DNA of 64,000 bases from Agriotes lineatus (GCA_940337035.1 CALNHX010005201.1:47665-111664), one strand, 5' to 3'. Counted from the stretch's first letter, positions 33,813 to 46,787 are shown. A program made the numbers and translations. The notes: generated by a model from the sequence alone, not told the origin.

Positions 33813-34600
33813 CTAACTTCAGTCCCTTTTATTGATTGTACTTGTATGTGTTTGTTTGATTTACATATGTTACACTTTTCTTTGGTATGTATTAAATGTA
33901 AGGTATTTTGGCGAATGCAGAAAGATCAATAAAAGTACGCAAGCTGGAACGTCTCGAAGGAGCACCGAAGTGAAGCAACTGCCATTTGATTGCGGATTTC
34001 TACGAAGACCGTTTAGTAAGTTTTTTATTTTATAAATAAAATCCGTGGCGCATACACTACGTAGCCGTAGCCCTAAGCTACGTTATGTCTAATCTACCTC
34101 CGCCCCGCCTCACCACCTCCCACTCACTTTTGGCCGGTCAACTTTCTGTTGCAGGACAGTTCAGGCGTAATTAAGCTGTGATTTGCCTTTTGTGTATTAA
34201 AGTGATTTATTTGACCCATTTAGATTGTAATACCTTGTGATGTTATTTGACCATATAGTACTTGGTTAGTTTTTTGAGTATCTTATCTAGTCAAATTTAA
34301 AATTTCCTATCTTCATTAATTCTCACCCATAGATATTTGTAGATTTTATATATCGTGATGTTACTGTTGTGTTTGAACTCTCTATCTCTTTCTCCCTATC
34401 TATATATCTCTCTTTCTATTGGCGTACATATCCGAAGAATGAAGTTTACGCTTCATTATGTTGATGTTTTCTTTCTTTCTCTTTATTCTGTTCGTGGCCA
34501 GTATATTCAATCCATTCAACTTATCCTCAGTAGACCCTTTTCAAGATAGAATATGTGAGGGGACAGGATTGACTATAAAAGGATAGAGAAAACATAGCAC
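33813..34600. other. No recognised gene; weak exon-like segment and pyrimidine tract
   Basis: 33,900-34,016 is GC-richer, open in one frame, and is followed by GTAAGT at 34,016-34,021, a good splice-donor match. I cannot connect it to any protein family, so it stays a weak candidate. 34,376-34,422 is a TC-rich low-complexity tract. Confidence 0.35.
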
Positions 34601-34619
34601 CGGACATATAGGTATTTTA

Positions 34620-35180
34620 TTCTTTGGCTCTTTTTAATCGGCTCGGTACGATCCGCAGTTTTGCATCCACAATGTTCATAATTATTAGTTTAGCCTTTTT
34701 GATGTTAAATTTGAGGCTTCATCTGTGGCATAATTTTACCACTCGATTGAAGTGAAGTTAAACCCCTTCAATACTATCTGTCGTAAGTACAGTAGTTATT
34801 TACTGTAATTCTGTTTATTTTTATTCCATCAGAAATGTTATATAGAGCTTTCTGAAAAATTCGGTGACAAAATGCAAGCCTGCCTCACTCTCCTTTTAAT
34901 GATTATAGCTTTAGTTGTACTTATTGTCAAATTTGCCTTTTGTAGTCAGTGAAGGTTAGCAATGAAGTGCAAGTTTTTATCATCAATACCAGTCGCTTTT
35001 AGCACGTGAACTATTTTTTGCGTTTCACTCTGTTGAACGCCTTTTCGAAGTTTATAAAGCACAGGAAAACGTTGCATTTCACATCATGACACCGTTGAGC
35101 TAGTATTTCGTATTTAGTCGTCGTTTCGTCATATGGTTTCAGCTTGGAGTATACAGACAACTAGATGGTACCCGCTTCTA
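34620..35180 (-). pseudogene. Non-LTR retrotransposon reverse transcriptase relic (core region)
   Basis: The minus strand reads CHDVKCNVFLCFINFEKAFNRV (split by decay), then LKATGIDDKNLHFIANLH and KRRVRQACILSPNF, then, after frameshifts, LKFNIKKAKLIIMN. These match the usual FIDFEKAFD-V, GID..L-I-NLY, R-GVRQGC-LSP and GL-N-KKTK RT motifs. The first catalytic Asp (D of FDFEKAFD) appears changed to Asn. It lies upstream, on the same strand, of the RT C-terminal domain at 32,690-33,420. Whether they are one element is uncertain because the subfamilies look slightly different. Confidence 0.8.
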
Positions 35181-35189
35181 AAGTTATTT

Positions 35190-38100
35190 AAGCTATTTAA
35201 ATTCTCTTCTTGCTCACTAAATTGTAACATATCGAAAATTACAACCGTAAAAATGACTAATTTATGCTCTTCCGGAGTAAAAATGTGAAAGTTTCAATGA
35301 AAGAGTTACTGTCTGATCTACGTCCTGACACCCATGTTTTATCTACTATTACTTCACTAATCATAACCAATATAATTTCAAAAGATCATTTACGCCAGTT
35401 TATTAGAGTGTCATCGAATATCAGCCAAATTTATCTAATCGTTCTATTGTTATAAGCACAATTATTTTTTTAAATAACTTTAAAGCAGAATAGGAAACGC
35501 ATTTGGATATAGATAGGTGGAGTTTAATGGTCTAATCTGTGCTTAAGCTCCGTGCATATATTTTAAGAACACCCGTCAGCTGACGTAACGCTATTGTACA
35601 TCAAATTAGTGAATATGTTTAAATTACTGTTTATTTAAAATAATAAGGGTGCCAATGTAAGATCTTCCATTTTAACACTAAGTAAAACATCGAATAATTT
35701 TGAAACAGGCTAAAACAGGAAGCACAAAGTTCTCAGTACTCTCGATTAAGAATTTTAAAATGGCATGAGCAAGTAATATATATGTCAAATAATTATTTGC
35801 TAACGACTATAAACGCTAATAAAACATATACTTTACTACCCACCTAACAAAAGAACGACGAAGCCTGGACATGCATGGGTGCATTCTTAATCTAAATAAA
35901 TCCTGGACGTGTTAACTTTGTGGAAGTGCTCAACTCAAACACGTTCTACTTCATTTACCTCGATTCATTTTTGCCATCCTTGAACCTGCGTAACTCGAGA
36001 CGAGCAAGATTATTCCACTTGAAAGAAAGCCTAGTTAAGGATGTCGAATTCGAACTCGCCAATTACAATTTGGTAAAGGCCGTTTTAACAGACTCATTGC
36101 CACACAATGGCAAATAATGGAATTAGAATTATATGCTTTAAATTTTTAACATTTACAGCTTGATGAGAATTGAAATTTATGAATGAACTAAGGCGTATTG
36201 TGCCAAATGCAGTCATGAGATTTTGGACTTGCTTACAGTATTCAAATGAAGTAGCATAAATGATAAGTGATGAATCCTTGTCAAAATCAGACTAGGTCAA
36301 ACACTCTTAGTGTAAAGTTGTAGGTATACTTGATGACTTACAGCCCCTTAGAGGTCAAAAAGAAAAAATATATTTAAATTCATTAATCAAGACTGCCTTG
36401 ATACCAATTATTTTCTACTCATATTTGTCATACTCTAGTGTCTATCTTAATGGTTTAGAAATTGATACACAGGGGCGTTATTGCTGTTACTCATGGCTAT
36501 AATTGTGATTAGACATTAATCAACAAACAATTTCTTAACAAATGTTCAATAATTACTGGACTTTGACAACTTAATAGCTATTCTAAAATAAAAACACTAA
36601 TAACAAGCATTGAATTTATGGATAACATGATTTTTCGAGTATTTTTTATCTTTGGGGACAAGCTTAACGCTGGTTTATAGTGAAAACAAAAACTTAAAAA
36701 GACCAAAAAAATCTGTCTATGATATTGGTATAATGTAAAATTATTAGAAGATAATCGTTTTAGGTATCAAAAAATTTGTGTTTTAAAGCATACGTTTGCC
36801 CGATTGGCGTTTAACCATCTAATTGAAAAGCCAATTTTATTGGAAAACCTTAGCGATTCAGTCAGTAAAAAAATATAACTCTTAGACAACCTGCAGCTGA
36901 AAATAGTATTTTAGGGGAACAAGGTTATAAGGGTTTGTCACGGCAAGGGCGGTTGTAAAAACAACTTCTTAAGGGTGCATTTATTATTAAGGCATATTTG
37001 GCTTTATAGAACTATCTTGATGAAAATAGCAGCACATTCACACGTAACATTTTTATTCGCAATTGACCAATATCGTTAATGACAGGAGAAGAACGGCAAG
37101 ATTAAAATAAGTTGTAAAGGACAAATGGACATTCATGTCATTGGCCGGACGTGAATTTCCATTTCATGTAATTGTCGGTAATTTACCATACAACTCGTAT
37201 TATCGTATAGATTTATTTCATACTGTATAGGATTTCACGTACCTATTTTGTGTTAGTTTAGACTATTTAGAGCAATAATAGATTTATGTAATATTGAATT
37301 ACTACTATATGGTTGTTAAAATAAAATGTATTGGAGATTATATGTCCATGTGATTATTTTTGCTTATTTTAAGTCCCTCAATCAATTTCCAAACGTTCAG
37401 AGTATCTTGAAGGAACGTCCTTTATAAACAGTAACTCACTAATAAAATAATTAAGCATACAGTAGAAGCAATCGGAATGCATCTCATTGTGATTAAAACA
37501 ATGAAATCAAGTAAAAAATCGAAAGGGTTAAAGCAGAAAAATTCTCGGAACTCAAAGTGAAGGTATAAATGTGTTCTTAGGTAAACTAGTTACAACGGCC
37601 TTTATACCATGAAAGGCTTTGGCAGTAGTTATTTCAGAAACAAAAAGTTTTCGGAAAGTATGGTATTTATCAACATACTTGTATTCTATAATTAAGAGAT
37701 TTATACGTAATAAGATGTATATAAATCTCAACATGCAACACCTTCTTTATCCGGATTAATTAGTGACTTGTTTTAATCGACTTAGCATTTAGTTAGGCAT
37801 CGCTAACATTAAACTACTATGTGTTGGGTAAATAAACCGAGACTATGAATTATAGAAGTGAGTTGAAGTTATGCACATTAAACTCAGTCGGAATATGTTG
37901 AAGCCAAATAAATATGAGATAGTTCTAAAGTACTTCAATTCTGAATCCCTTGAGAAGAAACTGAAAAACGTATATTAAAGACTGCTCTATAATTGTATAT
38001 TATTTATAGCTTAGTTGATTTCTAACGTTTTTTTATTCAAAGGAATATAAAAAAAATGTCAAACGTTGTCAATACACCGCTTCAACAGCAAAACTTCCTA

Positions 38101-39339
38101 ATTGATAACATTACAATTTCACATGTGTATTAATTAAGTTAATTAATTGTACCCTAGCCCGTATAATACTATTTCAATGAACACAAGGTTTCAGTAATTT
38201 CAAGAAAAAAATTGCTTATTTAAAAAACCGGAAAGATCGAAAACCTAGATTGCACTTCAACTAAAATTACAAAAGGATTAACAAGAATAACGGTTAGATA
38301 ACCACTATGGTTAATTAACTCCTAGTATCGTAGCCATCCCGGCATAGCGACGTATCTCTGATGAAAACTTTCAGAATTTTCTACCGCTGACCATTTTTCA
38401 AGTAAGTTTTATTCTGGGTGTTCGTGTTGATTTTACGTTTGAATTACAAGCTTGCAAATCTCGCTTAACTTTGGCGGCATCTGCGTAATTGCCAGATCAA
38501 TTTTTCGCTCGGCCCAGGAGATGAATCTATTACATTACCTATCTTGTAATTTACTGCACTCAGCTAAATCTGTTTATTATTTTACGTCTCATGTGTTATT
38601 TACCGTCAATTTTAAGTGTGCTACAATGTGTTAAAATAGGATAAACCTGTTGTATTGTTAGTGTAAATTATCTACAAGTTTTGTATGTGTTGTAAAATGC
38701 GTTTTGGAGTATATTACCGGTCGTAGTGCAACAGCGCCCTCAGTGTACTGCCCCAATATATTAATATTATTTTTACCTATGGAATTCTTTCGCCGACCCC
38801 GTCGCGTCGGCCAGCTTTACTGATAACATTGGCACGCTTCTTTGTTGCGATCATAGCTTCAAAGCGGTCCAGCTTAAATCCAATATAATAATTTCTATCT
38901 TAATAGATTTCTTTGAGACTTTCTGTACTATTTTTATTTGTAAAGCGCAGTGCAGTTCCGCGCCTTTTGCAGCTAAGGAAGCATTTCTAAGGGTTCAAAA
39001 ATAATGTAAGGTGCAAATCTTGAAGTTGAGCTTCGTGCACATTTCTCATAGGCAGGAAATCTTCCATGACGCAACTTTCCACTCCATCACTGGTATTTAA
39101 ATCACCATAGTGGCCTCCTAAACAATAACAAAAAAAATTTTCCGCGTATCGGCGGTTTAGATGTTTGCGAGCAAACGACTGTTATTGTTTCAGTATAATA
39201 ATTCCAAATTTTTGAAGAAAACTGGTCAAAGTCAGTGTTAGTCCTAAATTTTTGAGTTCGATGAGTACATTTATACAAATATATTAAATACACTGAAGGA
39301 TCAACGTTCTCACTATGCTATTTAAAGAATTGGGTTGCT
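35190..39339. other. Long stretch without recognised genes
   Basis: About 4.1 kb, AT-rich. A block near 36,967-37,012 (AACTTCTTAAGGGTGCATTT...) resembles one near 48,806-48,845, so a repeat family is present. A GC-richer patch with a small hairpin (GCCGAC...GTCGGC) lies at 38,710-38,815. Frames at 35,264-35,455, 35,920-36,117 and 38,452-38,634 have no recognisable domain. Confidence 0.5.
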
Positions 39340-39490
39340 GAGACGAGATGATCGACGGTAAACACCTTGCTCCAAGACCCCTTTCTGTGTCCCCTCCAGA
39401 AAATATCGATGCTGTGCGAGGTATGTTTGTAAAGAATAGTGCAGAGATCTGTTAAGTGCATCCCCAAATGGGTATGTCAACACTGCCCAA
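39340..39490 (+). pseudogene. mariner transposase fragment (linker region)
   Basis: One plus frame reads PRPLSVSPPENIDAVRGMFV, similar to the R-S/T-TPENIDAVR-M segment between the two helix-turn-helix motifs of mariner transposases. It is short and followed by decayed sequence. With 40,140-40,340 it may belong to one mariner copy interrupted by about 650 bp. Confidence 0.5.
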
Positions 39491-40139
39491 AAACGACCAA
39501 CGGTGGCAACATGCAAGTCGTTGTGAAGGGGATTCTTCTAAGTTTTTGGATCGTATTGTATTGTATTTAGAAGCAAAGGAACATTTAAAAATTGAAAAAT
39601 TCTGGTTCCCCTAGCTCAAAGTAGTTTCACGTTCAGAAGTCTGCAGGAAAAGTTCTCGCTACAGTTTTTTTGGGACAGAGACTGATTACTCAGAGGAAGG
39701 TAAAACCACGATATGTAATACTATTATCATTACTAACTAAGCTTCGTAAAAGAATCTCTCTTCGCCCTTGCAGGATAAAGTTCCTGGATGCATTGTAAAA
39801 AATCAATATTGGGTTCTTGAAGTGATATATTTGTTGGATTTGGTTCGTTCTCATTGTTATCTCTTTCTAAAAATGAAAAAATTTAAATAAACAAGTTTTC
39901 TTGAAATAGAATGATAATAACTGCTGTAGAAGGGTGCTTCTGAGATACAGTAACTTATTTTGTGTTAAGCTAAGACTTTCCAATAACTGTTGGTACCTGG
40001 TACATGCATCTACCAAGTAGCTAAAATAAAAGGACAAGTTACAGGAATTCTTAGTGCTTGCAAATAGCTAAAGTCTGGAATCATCTTTTTGCAGTTAAAA
40101 ACTAAATTCATTTATGGTTATAACTACCGGTGTTTATGT

Positions 40140-40340
40140 CTTACAGCTTCAGGTGGAATAATTATGGGAACATATTACGCGAAATTGTTAGAAATAAAAG
40201 ATTCCAAACAGTCCCGTGTTTTTGTACATTAACTCTACGGCATAAAACTTGTACTACAGATTAAACTACCAACAGATGCGAATTCCAAGAAATTGACCAC
40301 CCACCTTATGGCTGAGAAATGGCGCCCGGTTGCAAAGGTT
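40140..40340 (+). pseudogene. mariner transposase fragment (catalytic middle)
   Basis: The plus strand reads IIMGTYYAKLLE then SKQSRVFVH near 40,160-40,230, and CEFQEIDHPPY near 40,275-40,310. These match the ING-YYA-LL...L-G-VLFHQDNAP and GF-EI-HPPYSPDL regions of mariner. The second catalytic Asp region is lost, and the sequence diverges after HPPY where the third Asp would follow. Confidence 0.6.
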
Positions 40341-41619
40341 TGAAATGAAGGAATGTTACGAGCAAGCAGATGTTGAAGCAATTCCTTAACACTCCCAATT
40401 CATTAATTAAAAATTGTTTAGAGCTAGTGGAAGTTCTACCAAAAAAATTTAAGTTTTTTATTTACAAGTCTCTTAACTCTAGACAGCAAAATAATAAACT
40501 AATTCTCGTAGAGATTTATATATTGCAAGCAGGAATGTAAAAAATATTTAATTTAGGAAGGCTATTAGTCTCACTTTTTTAATTCTGTAAAGAATAAATG
40601 GGTTGAGCCCAAGTAACTGTTTTTACGTACTTTGCAGATGTTCCTTTGAAGAACATTTTAAATTAAAGCATTTATAAAGAGGACAATGGTTTTTGTGTTC
40701 CATTTGGCGAAATTAAATTAAGAGTAGGTTGTAAGGCTTTATGATTTCCAGTCATTACCAAAGCAAACTTCAGTAGTTATGCTTATTCAACCATTTAGAT
40801 GTAACTGTGAAATATTTCATTAAACATGGTCTTTCATCAAATTAAATAAAGAAGGAATAAAGCATTCCATGCAAAACAAGAGGACATGCATTGTATATAC
40901 CTACCGATTGTGCTCACTTTAAGTGCTAGAATTTAGAGACTCGACAGATTAGAGCTAAATAAGAACAAATTTAATTAGAAAAACCCTGATTTTTAGTAAA
41001 ATAAGTTAATATATGGCTCTTATGTGTGCCAGGTTTACGAAATGCCTCTTAAAATGCACAATTCATACATACATTGTACTATAGAGCTGGGGACGGTCTC
41101 GAAAAATCCGATGGGTCGATCACTACAATATAATACCCATATTAATTTCTATTCTTAACTTAGATTTCTACTGTGTAAATTGCTAATACTTTTATATTTA
41201 TTCTACAAAATGTTGGGTATATTCAACTAAATATTTTGTATACTTACTACATTCTAACATTAAATTTATTTTTTTTTAATATTTACAATTTTAAGTACTT
41301 TTCGTGCTAATTGAATAAGAATTTCGAGTAATTTACTATTAAATATATTTACATAGCATTGATGAATCTTCGTCATTGTACTATCCGATCTACGGGTTTG
41401 ATTATTTTCCAATTAAAATAAATAAATCCAGCCTTAAACTATAACGTTACGTTTATAGAATGTCGTCAGGTATATTTTTATAGCCCTGTTGTATTTACAA
41501 GGCATTATATTCGCTAACTCTTCATTTCTTCAACTGTTCAATCCTTGAACCAGATTTGACTATCCAATAAGCTCATCAAAATTACACATGTTTTGCCACT
41601 AAATTACATATATTAATTA
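40341..41619. other. No recognised gene
   Basis: AT-rich; nothing recognised. Confidence 0.45.
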
Positions 41620-42149
41620 CGACTCATCGAGAGAAAGCCGATTTGGTGAGAATATAATTATAAGAGGAGATAGATTGTCCTATACCTCTTACATTTCTAA
41701 GTCTTTCGCAGAACCTGTAAGCCTTAGAAAGCGGGTTACCAGGTGGCGGATAGTATAACACCCGGCAGATATACCGGGTAAACGTACCGGGTAGAACGGA
41801 AATTAAATACCTCCCACAGATGAACAGGCACATCGTGTCCCAACAGCAAATTTAGCGGAAAAATCTGACTTTAATGGAAGGATAACCAAATCTATCAGAG
41901 GGATGTGGGTGAAAACCTCTGCGGTCGTGTGAGTAGAGGACGAAATTCTTTTGTTGGAGTTAATATATTAGGTTGCTGAACGTTGTGTAAAGGTGACAGT
42001 CGTATCAATAGTCTAACTTTTGCATCATGCCAGTAGCATATGAGGGAAACATTGACAACTTAAAAAAAGTATTACGGTATTAACCGGACAGATTCAATAA
42101 AGACGAATCAAACCCGAAATTGGCCAAAGAGATCAGCTACAAATTAAAC
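41620..42149 (+). other. Possible 5' region of the RTE-like element that follows
   Basis: This segment is GC-richer than its left flank, with ACCGGGTAAACGTACCGGGT near 41,775-41,795. It leads directly into the endonuclease start at about 42,150. A 5' UTR is inferred only from position. A 69-codon minus frame is unsupported. Confidence 0.35.
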
Positions 42150-42600
42150 AAGATGGGTGTATGGAACGTTAAAGTTCGTACAGATAAAGAAGCAGAATTA
42201 GAAGCCATGAATATTAATATAGCTATAATAGCCGAACCTAAAAAAAAGTTACAAGGTTCTGTGAAACTTTAACAGTATAATATATTATATAACGGAGTAG
42301 CTCCTGACAACCATGCAACGGCGAGTGTTGTAATACTTATAAGAAGTACATAAAAACATAGTTTTTACAGATACAATTTTATAAACGAACGAGCCATAAC
42401 GTTGCGATATAGAAATTAAGATTAAAAGGATATACTACAGTGCTGAAGAAGACCAACTAAGAACAATCAAGAATTTTACGAACAATTGCGAAAAGCTTTA
42501 AATAGTGATATTTCAGTACAAGAATAGAAATTATCGGCAGACATGTAGAGGGAAGACACTCTAAAGAGGAATGGTCAATTACTAATTGAATTCGCCAAAT
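42150..42600 (+). pseudogene. RTE-like endonuclease N-terminal fragment
   Basis: The plus frame starting near the ATG at about 42,152 reads MGVWNVKVRTDKEAELEAMN, then INIAIIAEPKKKLQGS (usual DI-A-QE/TRW), YNILYNGV, NERAITLRYRN and, after frameshifts, EFYEQLRKALNSDIS near 42,470-42,510 and an IIGRH block (usual ILGDFN). It matches the first half of an APE endonuclease; the catalytic Glu of the QE/QET motif is replaced within AEP. This is the 5' end of an element whose later parts lie at 44,560-44,860, 46,788-46,850 and 47,540-48,095. Confidence 0.8.
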
Positions 42601-42619
42601 TTAAGTTGTTGTTTGTAAT

Positions 42620-43010
42620 ACACGACAATTGTAATAAAACTAGCTTCCTAAAAACTCTCAATAACGACACCCATATCGATTTTTAGACCTATTAACCCCA
42701 TTTCACCTCCTAAGGGGTTGATTTTAGGAAAATCACGAAATACGTGTATGCTTATTTGTGTTTAGGGGTACTCCTACGAAGTTTCAAGTCGAAATGTCTA
42801 TTTAATATTATTTTTCCATACAAAATTGGAACCCCCATTTTACCCCTTTAGGGGTTAAATTTCGAAATAGCCTTCCTTATTACTTGTATACATCATAAAG
42901 GGAACCTCTGTTCAAAATGTCAGCTTTCTAAGTCCAAGAGTTTGGGCTGGGCGTTGATGAGTGAGTGAGGACTTTCATTTTTATATAGATGAAAATTATA
43001 ATACAGAATC
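42620..43010 (+). repeat. Dispersed repeat with AGGGGTT blocks and TATATAGAT tail
   Basis: Two AGGGGTT-containing segments (about 42,711 and 42,850) are followed by TTGGGCTGGGCGTTGATGAG, a short GAGT run and an end in TTTTATATAGATGAAAA. This layout resembles 3' ends of repeats seen across insect genomes; I cannot name the family. The (GGAC)n tail at 51,173 has a similar ending. Confidence 0.5.
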
Positions 43011-43385
43011 TTACCTTATATAGCTACTAAAATATTCGTTAGATCCCGAATAATAGAACGGTAGAGTGGTCGTAGTTCAAATACAAAATAGAGGACTGAT
43101 AGTTATAATTACTATATTAATGAAGTCGGCCAGGCTCTGATAAAGCGACTTAAACCTCGATAGAAACATTTGATGTAGTTATGTAGATGGTTTAAGAACA
43201 CAAAAAACAAAAACAAAACAAAACCGAATGTGTAATATAACGGTTATACAGGGTTAGCCATGAGTGGGTTACTACTGACCAAAAGTTGAATGCAACCCAA
43301 AATGCAAAGAACGGTATCACTTGATATAATATTTAATATGATTAATAAATTGAATCAAAGTCCCCAACTTTCTGTTTACATGTCA

Positions 43386-43450
43386 TTGGTGGCACTGTAA
43401 GTCCATGTCAAATTCGAGGTTAGCAGGTTAGGTTTTGTGTCAGTTTGCGT
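43386..43450. mobile_element. MITE family M1, copy 3 (half element)
   Basis: Carries GGTGGCACTGTAAGTCC, TGTCAAATTCGAGGTTAGC and GGTTAGGTTTTGTGTCAG, then diverges where copies 1 and 2 fold back. Only the left half remains, directly abutting repeat R2 copy B. Confidence 0.8.
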
Positions 43451-43459
43451 CCTTTATAT

Positions 43460-43760
43460 AGTTTTTATTTACGTTTTTGATAACTAATATCTATTTAAAT
43501 AGCTTCTAGAAACTCTAATCTACCTTCGTTAATAAATTACTTTCACAAAAATATTTTTTTACAGAAGCTGAAATGAGGAAATTTTTCGTTATTCAGGTTG
43601 CATGATCTAACAATTTAGGTTTTTTTTTTCAAAATGTTGAGCCAAAACTTTTGTTTGTCCCGTTTTTAATCTTCTTAACCACCTCTGATTGCCAGGGTTT
43701 GATTTTCCAAAAATTTTAAATAAAAATGTTTACCATTTGATGACAACTTTTCGACGATCA
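43460..43760 (-). repeat. Dispersed repeat family R2, copy B
   Basis: The reverse complement matches blocks of 27,765-28,270, including the CCTGGCAATCAGAGGTGGTT block (plus 43,680-43,700) and TATCTATTTAAATAGCTTCT (plus about 43,488-43,507). Class unknown. Confidence 0.7.
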
Positions 43761-44555
43761 CTGTATATATCTGATCCAATTAATAAATCAAGTGCGCATA
43801 TTTGTATTTAAGGTTATATAGCAATCTGAAAAATTAAATATACAATGTAAGTTTGTAATAGTAAATTCACGACCATTAAAATGTGATGCAACATATATAA
43901 ACAACATGACAATTATAGAAAGTCTATACGCTATGTGAGAACTGTCAAATAGCCATTTCGAACGGAGTCATCATTAAACGTCTGCTATAAGACAACTTTT
44001 AGTCTATTATTATAAACTTGTCAGGAACATTTGCAAGTCAAATATTCAACTATTTACGCTATTCTGTCAGTGGAAACATTACCATAATTAATTAAAGATG
44101 ATAAAATGTTAAGTAATAACTTTACTGCAAGTAAAACATAAGATTAAATATCGACGTCTTCTTCAAAACACAACCCACCAGACTGGACCAACAATTGGTT
44201 AACAAACGTCAGGAAAAACGTAATAAAGGGTCTATCAAGCTGTATGGAAATAGATGTTAATTACTTTAACGCTATGCCATGAAATTAACCCATCCATTGG
44301 TTAGTGGTCTATCATATAAGTGAAATTTGTAAACTTCCCATGTAAAAAATGCGAATACAAAATTTTCTATACCGTTTTGTTTACAACTGGTTATCAACTA
44401 GCCTTTGATTTTCATCAACAAGTAACTAGAGAAACGAAAGACTCCCAAAACTTGATCAATAGCGCCAAAATTCTCTAACAATTTATGATTGCAACAAAAA
44501 TAACCTTATACATCGCTTAATTAGACCGAAAGGGGGTGTTTTACATGTCATATAG
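43761..44555. other. No recognised gene
   Basis: AT-rich DNA lying between parts of the dispersed RTE-like element. Nothing recognised; part may be decayed insertion. Confidence 0.4.
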
Positions 44556-44559
44556 AGAG

Positions 44560-44860
44560 GTTTCCTACCAAGAAGACGAAAAATATCCATGAATGAAATT
44601 TATGACGTTATAAATTATTTAAAAATAACACATACTATTCACATAAAAACATCCATAATTTCACTTGGAGTATAAGAGGCAGATAATCAATAATAGATTA
44701 CGTATTGGCCAATAGAAAACTCGGGTCTAGTGCAAGATACTAGAGCATATCAAGATCCGAACGTAAACCACTTTTTAATAATATTAAAATTAGCCATACC
44801 ATTCAAATGTGAAAAATGTCATACAGTAAAACAACATCAAAAAGAGACCTCTAGAATAAA
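44560..44860 (+). pseudogene. RTE-like endonuclease C-terminal fragment
   Basis: Plus-strand frames give TWSIRG near 44,661, SIIDYVLANRKLGS near 44,686-44,727, and HFLIILKLAIP near 44,772-44,804. These match the TW-s-RG-s--IDYIL and -SDH--v--- blocks that end APE endonucleases. It continues the reading order of the fragment at 42,150-42,600. Confidence 0.75.
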
Positions 44861-45154
44861 CTTTCAATAAAAAAAAGTACATCACATGTGCAGCAAAAAC
44901 CAGTCAGTGGTAACATAAACCCAAAATGCGAAGATGTTAAAAGGGCTGTACTCCAAATAGGTAACGAAGCAGTAGGGACCAGAACAAAAATAATTAATAG
45001 TAGAGGACTTGCAATTTGAAATGAAAATGAGATAGTTGGAGAAAATATGTAAGTGATGTTGAACATGGCCTAGAAAAATTTCATTTACAACTTAATGTAA
45101 TCGACACAACAAAAATCAGCACATACGAATAAACATGTAGATCTCATGACTATG

Positions 45155-45162
45155 CTCTACAC
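45155..45162. repeat. Target-site duplication, left (outer hAT)
   Basis: CTCTACAC here is repeated exactly at 46,780-46,787 on the other side of the outer hAT element. Eight base pairs is the hAT norm. Confidence 0.95.
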
Positions 45163-46779
45163 CAGGGGTCGGCAACCTGCGGCCCGCGGGCCGCATGCGG
45201 CCCTTTGCAACTTTTTGCGCGGCCCGCCAAAGCACCAATATAACTTTAGGAAAAATCAACAAACTTAGAGCGTAAGCGTGCCGAAATGTGGCCGGTGACA
45301 AAAATGCGCGACAAACAGAAGCATAGTGAGAAACCTATTTTACTGCGCAAGTTTAATCCCCATTCCCCAGCGAATACGACGTCTCGCTTAGCAAGTGTAG
45401 CATTCTTTCTAGTGATGGGCATAATCGGATTATTTCAATAATCGGAATGTTCCATTTCGGAATGTTTATAAAATCGGAATAACATCCGATTATTTTACAT
45501 TCCGTAAATGCAAGCAAAGGAAAACGAGCGAAATAACAACAAGCGGAAGGAAGATGAAGTGCGTGCAAATTTACGATGAGAGCACTCGCCGTCTCGCCGT
45601 AAGCCCCTATCTGCGTTGGCATCTATTGTTTGGGTTTGTAGGACGGTCAGTAATAGCTATTTACGTTATTAGACCGGTAGCAACATTTTTATGGCCGCGC
45701 CAATACTTTACAGGTCGAACCGTAGGGCGAGACCTGTATGTTTGGTAAGGCCATAAGAATTCTACCGGTCGTGTATCGTATAAGATTTTTTAGGATACTG
45801 CATTGGTAACTAGCGTTTACATTGTTACAAACGAGTCCGGTAGATAAAATTTACCGGCCTAGACCAGTAGTAGCCAGCAGTATCCTAAAAAACAATTTAT
45901 AAGTTTGAATCGCACAGTGGGATATGAGGAAATAAAATATTTTTCCAAATTATTACAGTAGTTACGTTAATAGACTGTCGGAAAATGGTAGTGATATTTT
46001 AAAGTTTAATCGCACATAAAGTACATAATAGATAGTATAAAACAATACTTGAATTTGAAGTCTGTAGGTGTACTATCTAATAATTAATCTACGAAATACC
46101 ACTGCCATTAGTGCCATTCACGTATCATACACATGCGCACACGGCGCGACCCGTCGACATTCGCCAACCAGCATATAGCAGTCAAGTGAGTCAATACAAC
46201 ATTCCGTATTCCGTTCAGTTCAAATTGGCATTTCGTTTTCTCATTTTGTGTACCGAATAGTAAAATAATCGAATTCCGAAAGTTCCGCATTTTGTGCACC
46301 GAACAGTAAAATAATCGAATTCCGAAAAGTTCCGAAATAATAGGAACCTTCCGATTTTTTGAACAATCGGAAATTTTCCAATTATTCATTCCGGATAGGC
46401 CCATCGCTAATTCTTTCATTTCGCCAGTTTGCTACTGTATGTTCATATGTGCGTTCATGTTGACAGCCGTATGACGTTTCACTACAATATTTTATATTTT
46501 TTATATTTATATATTTTATATTTACATATTTATACATATTTAATTGGAATTGTATTTTCTTTTTTTTCCCTTTTAAGAATTGTAAAATTTTTGTTCTCTA
46601 ACATTATTGTAATTATAGCATGTCAATAAAAAATAAATTTTTTCTATATTTATTTTTAATAATATTTATACTCGTATATGATATAAAAGCACTATTTAAG
46701 TTACATTTGAATGTGCGGCCCGCATAAAAAAATTTATTTTGAAAATGGCCCGCCGCCCGAAAAAGGTTGCCGACCCCTG
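45163..46779. mobile_element. Non-autonomous hAT element with nested insertion
   Basis: Left tip CAGGGGTCGGCAACC is matched in inverse by GGTTGCCGACCCCTG at the right tip. The subterminal region is rich in GCGGCCCGC. Exact 8-bp duplications flank it. Total length is 1,617 bp. Removing the nested element and its duplicate leaves about 609 bp, with no transposase, so it depended on another hAT source. It is inserted in the RT domain of the RTE-like element: the right flank continues LK-KKSPG, a conserved RT block. Confidence 0.95.
45410..46409. mobile_element. Second non-autonomous hAT element, nested in the first
   Basis: Left tip TAGTGATGGGC is matched in inverse by GCCCATCGCTA at the right tip, with further subterminal AATCGGAA-type inverted repeats. 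ATTCTTTC is duplicated exactly on both sides (45,402-45,409 and 46,410-46,417). Length is 1,000 bp and there is no transposase. A 46-bp tandem duplication (two units starting 46,242 and 46,288) lies near the right end. Internal hairpin-prone blocks around ACCGGT lie at 45,670-45,870. The open frames inside are chance. Confidence 0.95.
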
Positions 46780-46787
46780 CTCTACAC

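Noticed and set aside
34376..34422. TC-rich tract as a polypyrimidine splice signal
   Set aside because: No AG acceptor followed by a convincing open exon; simple low-complexity DNA.
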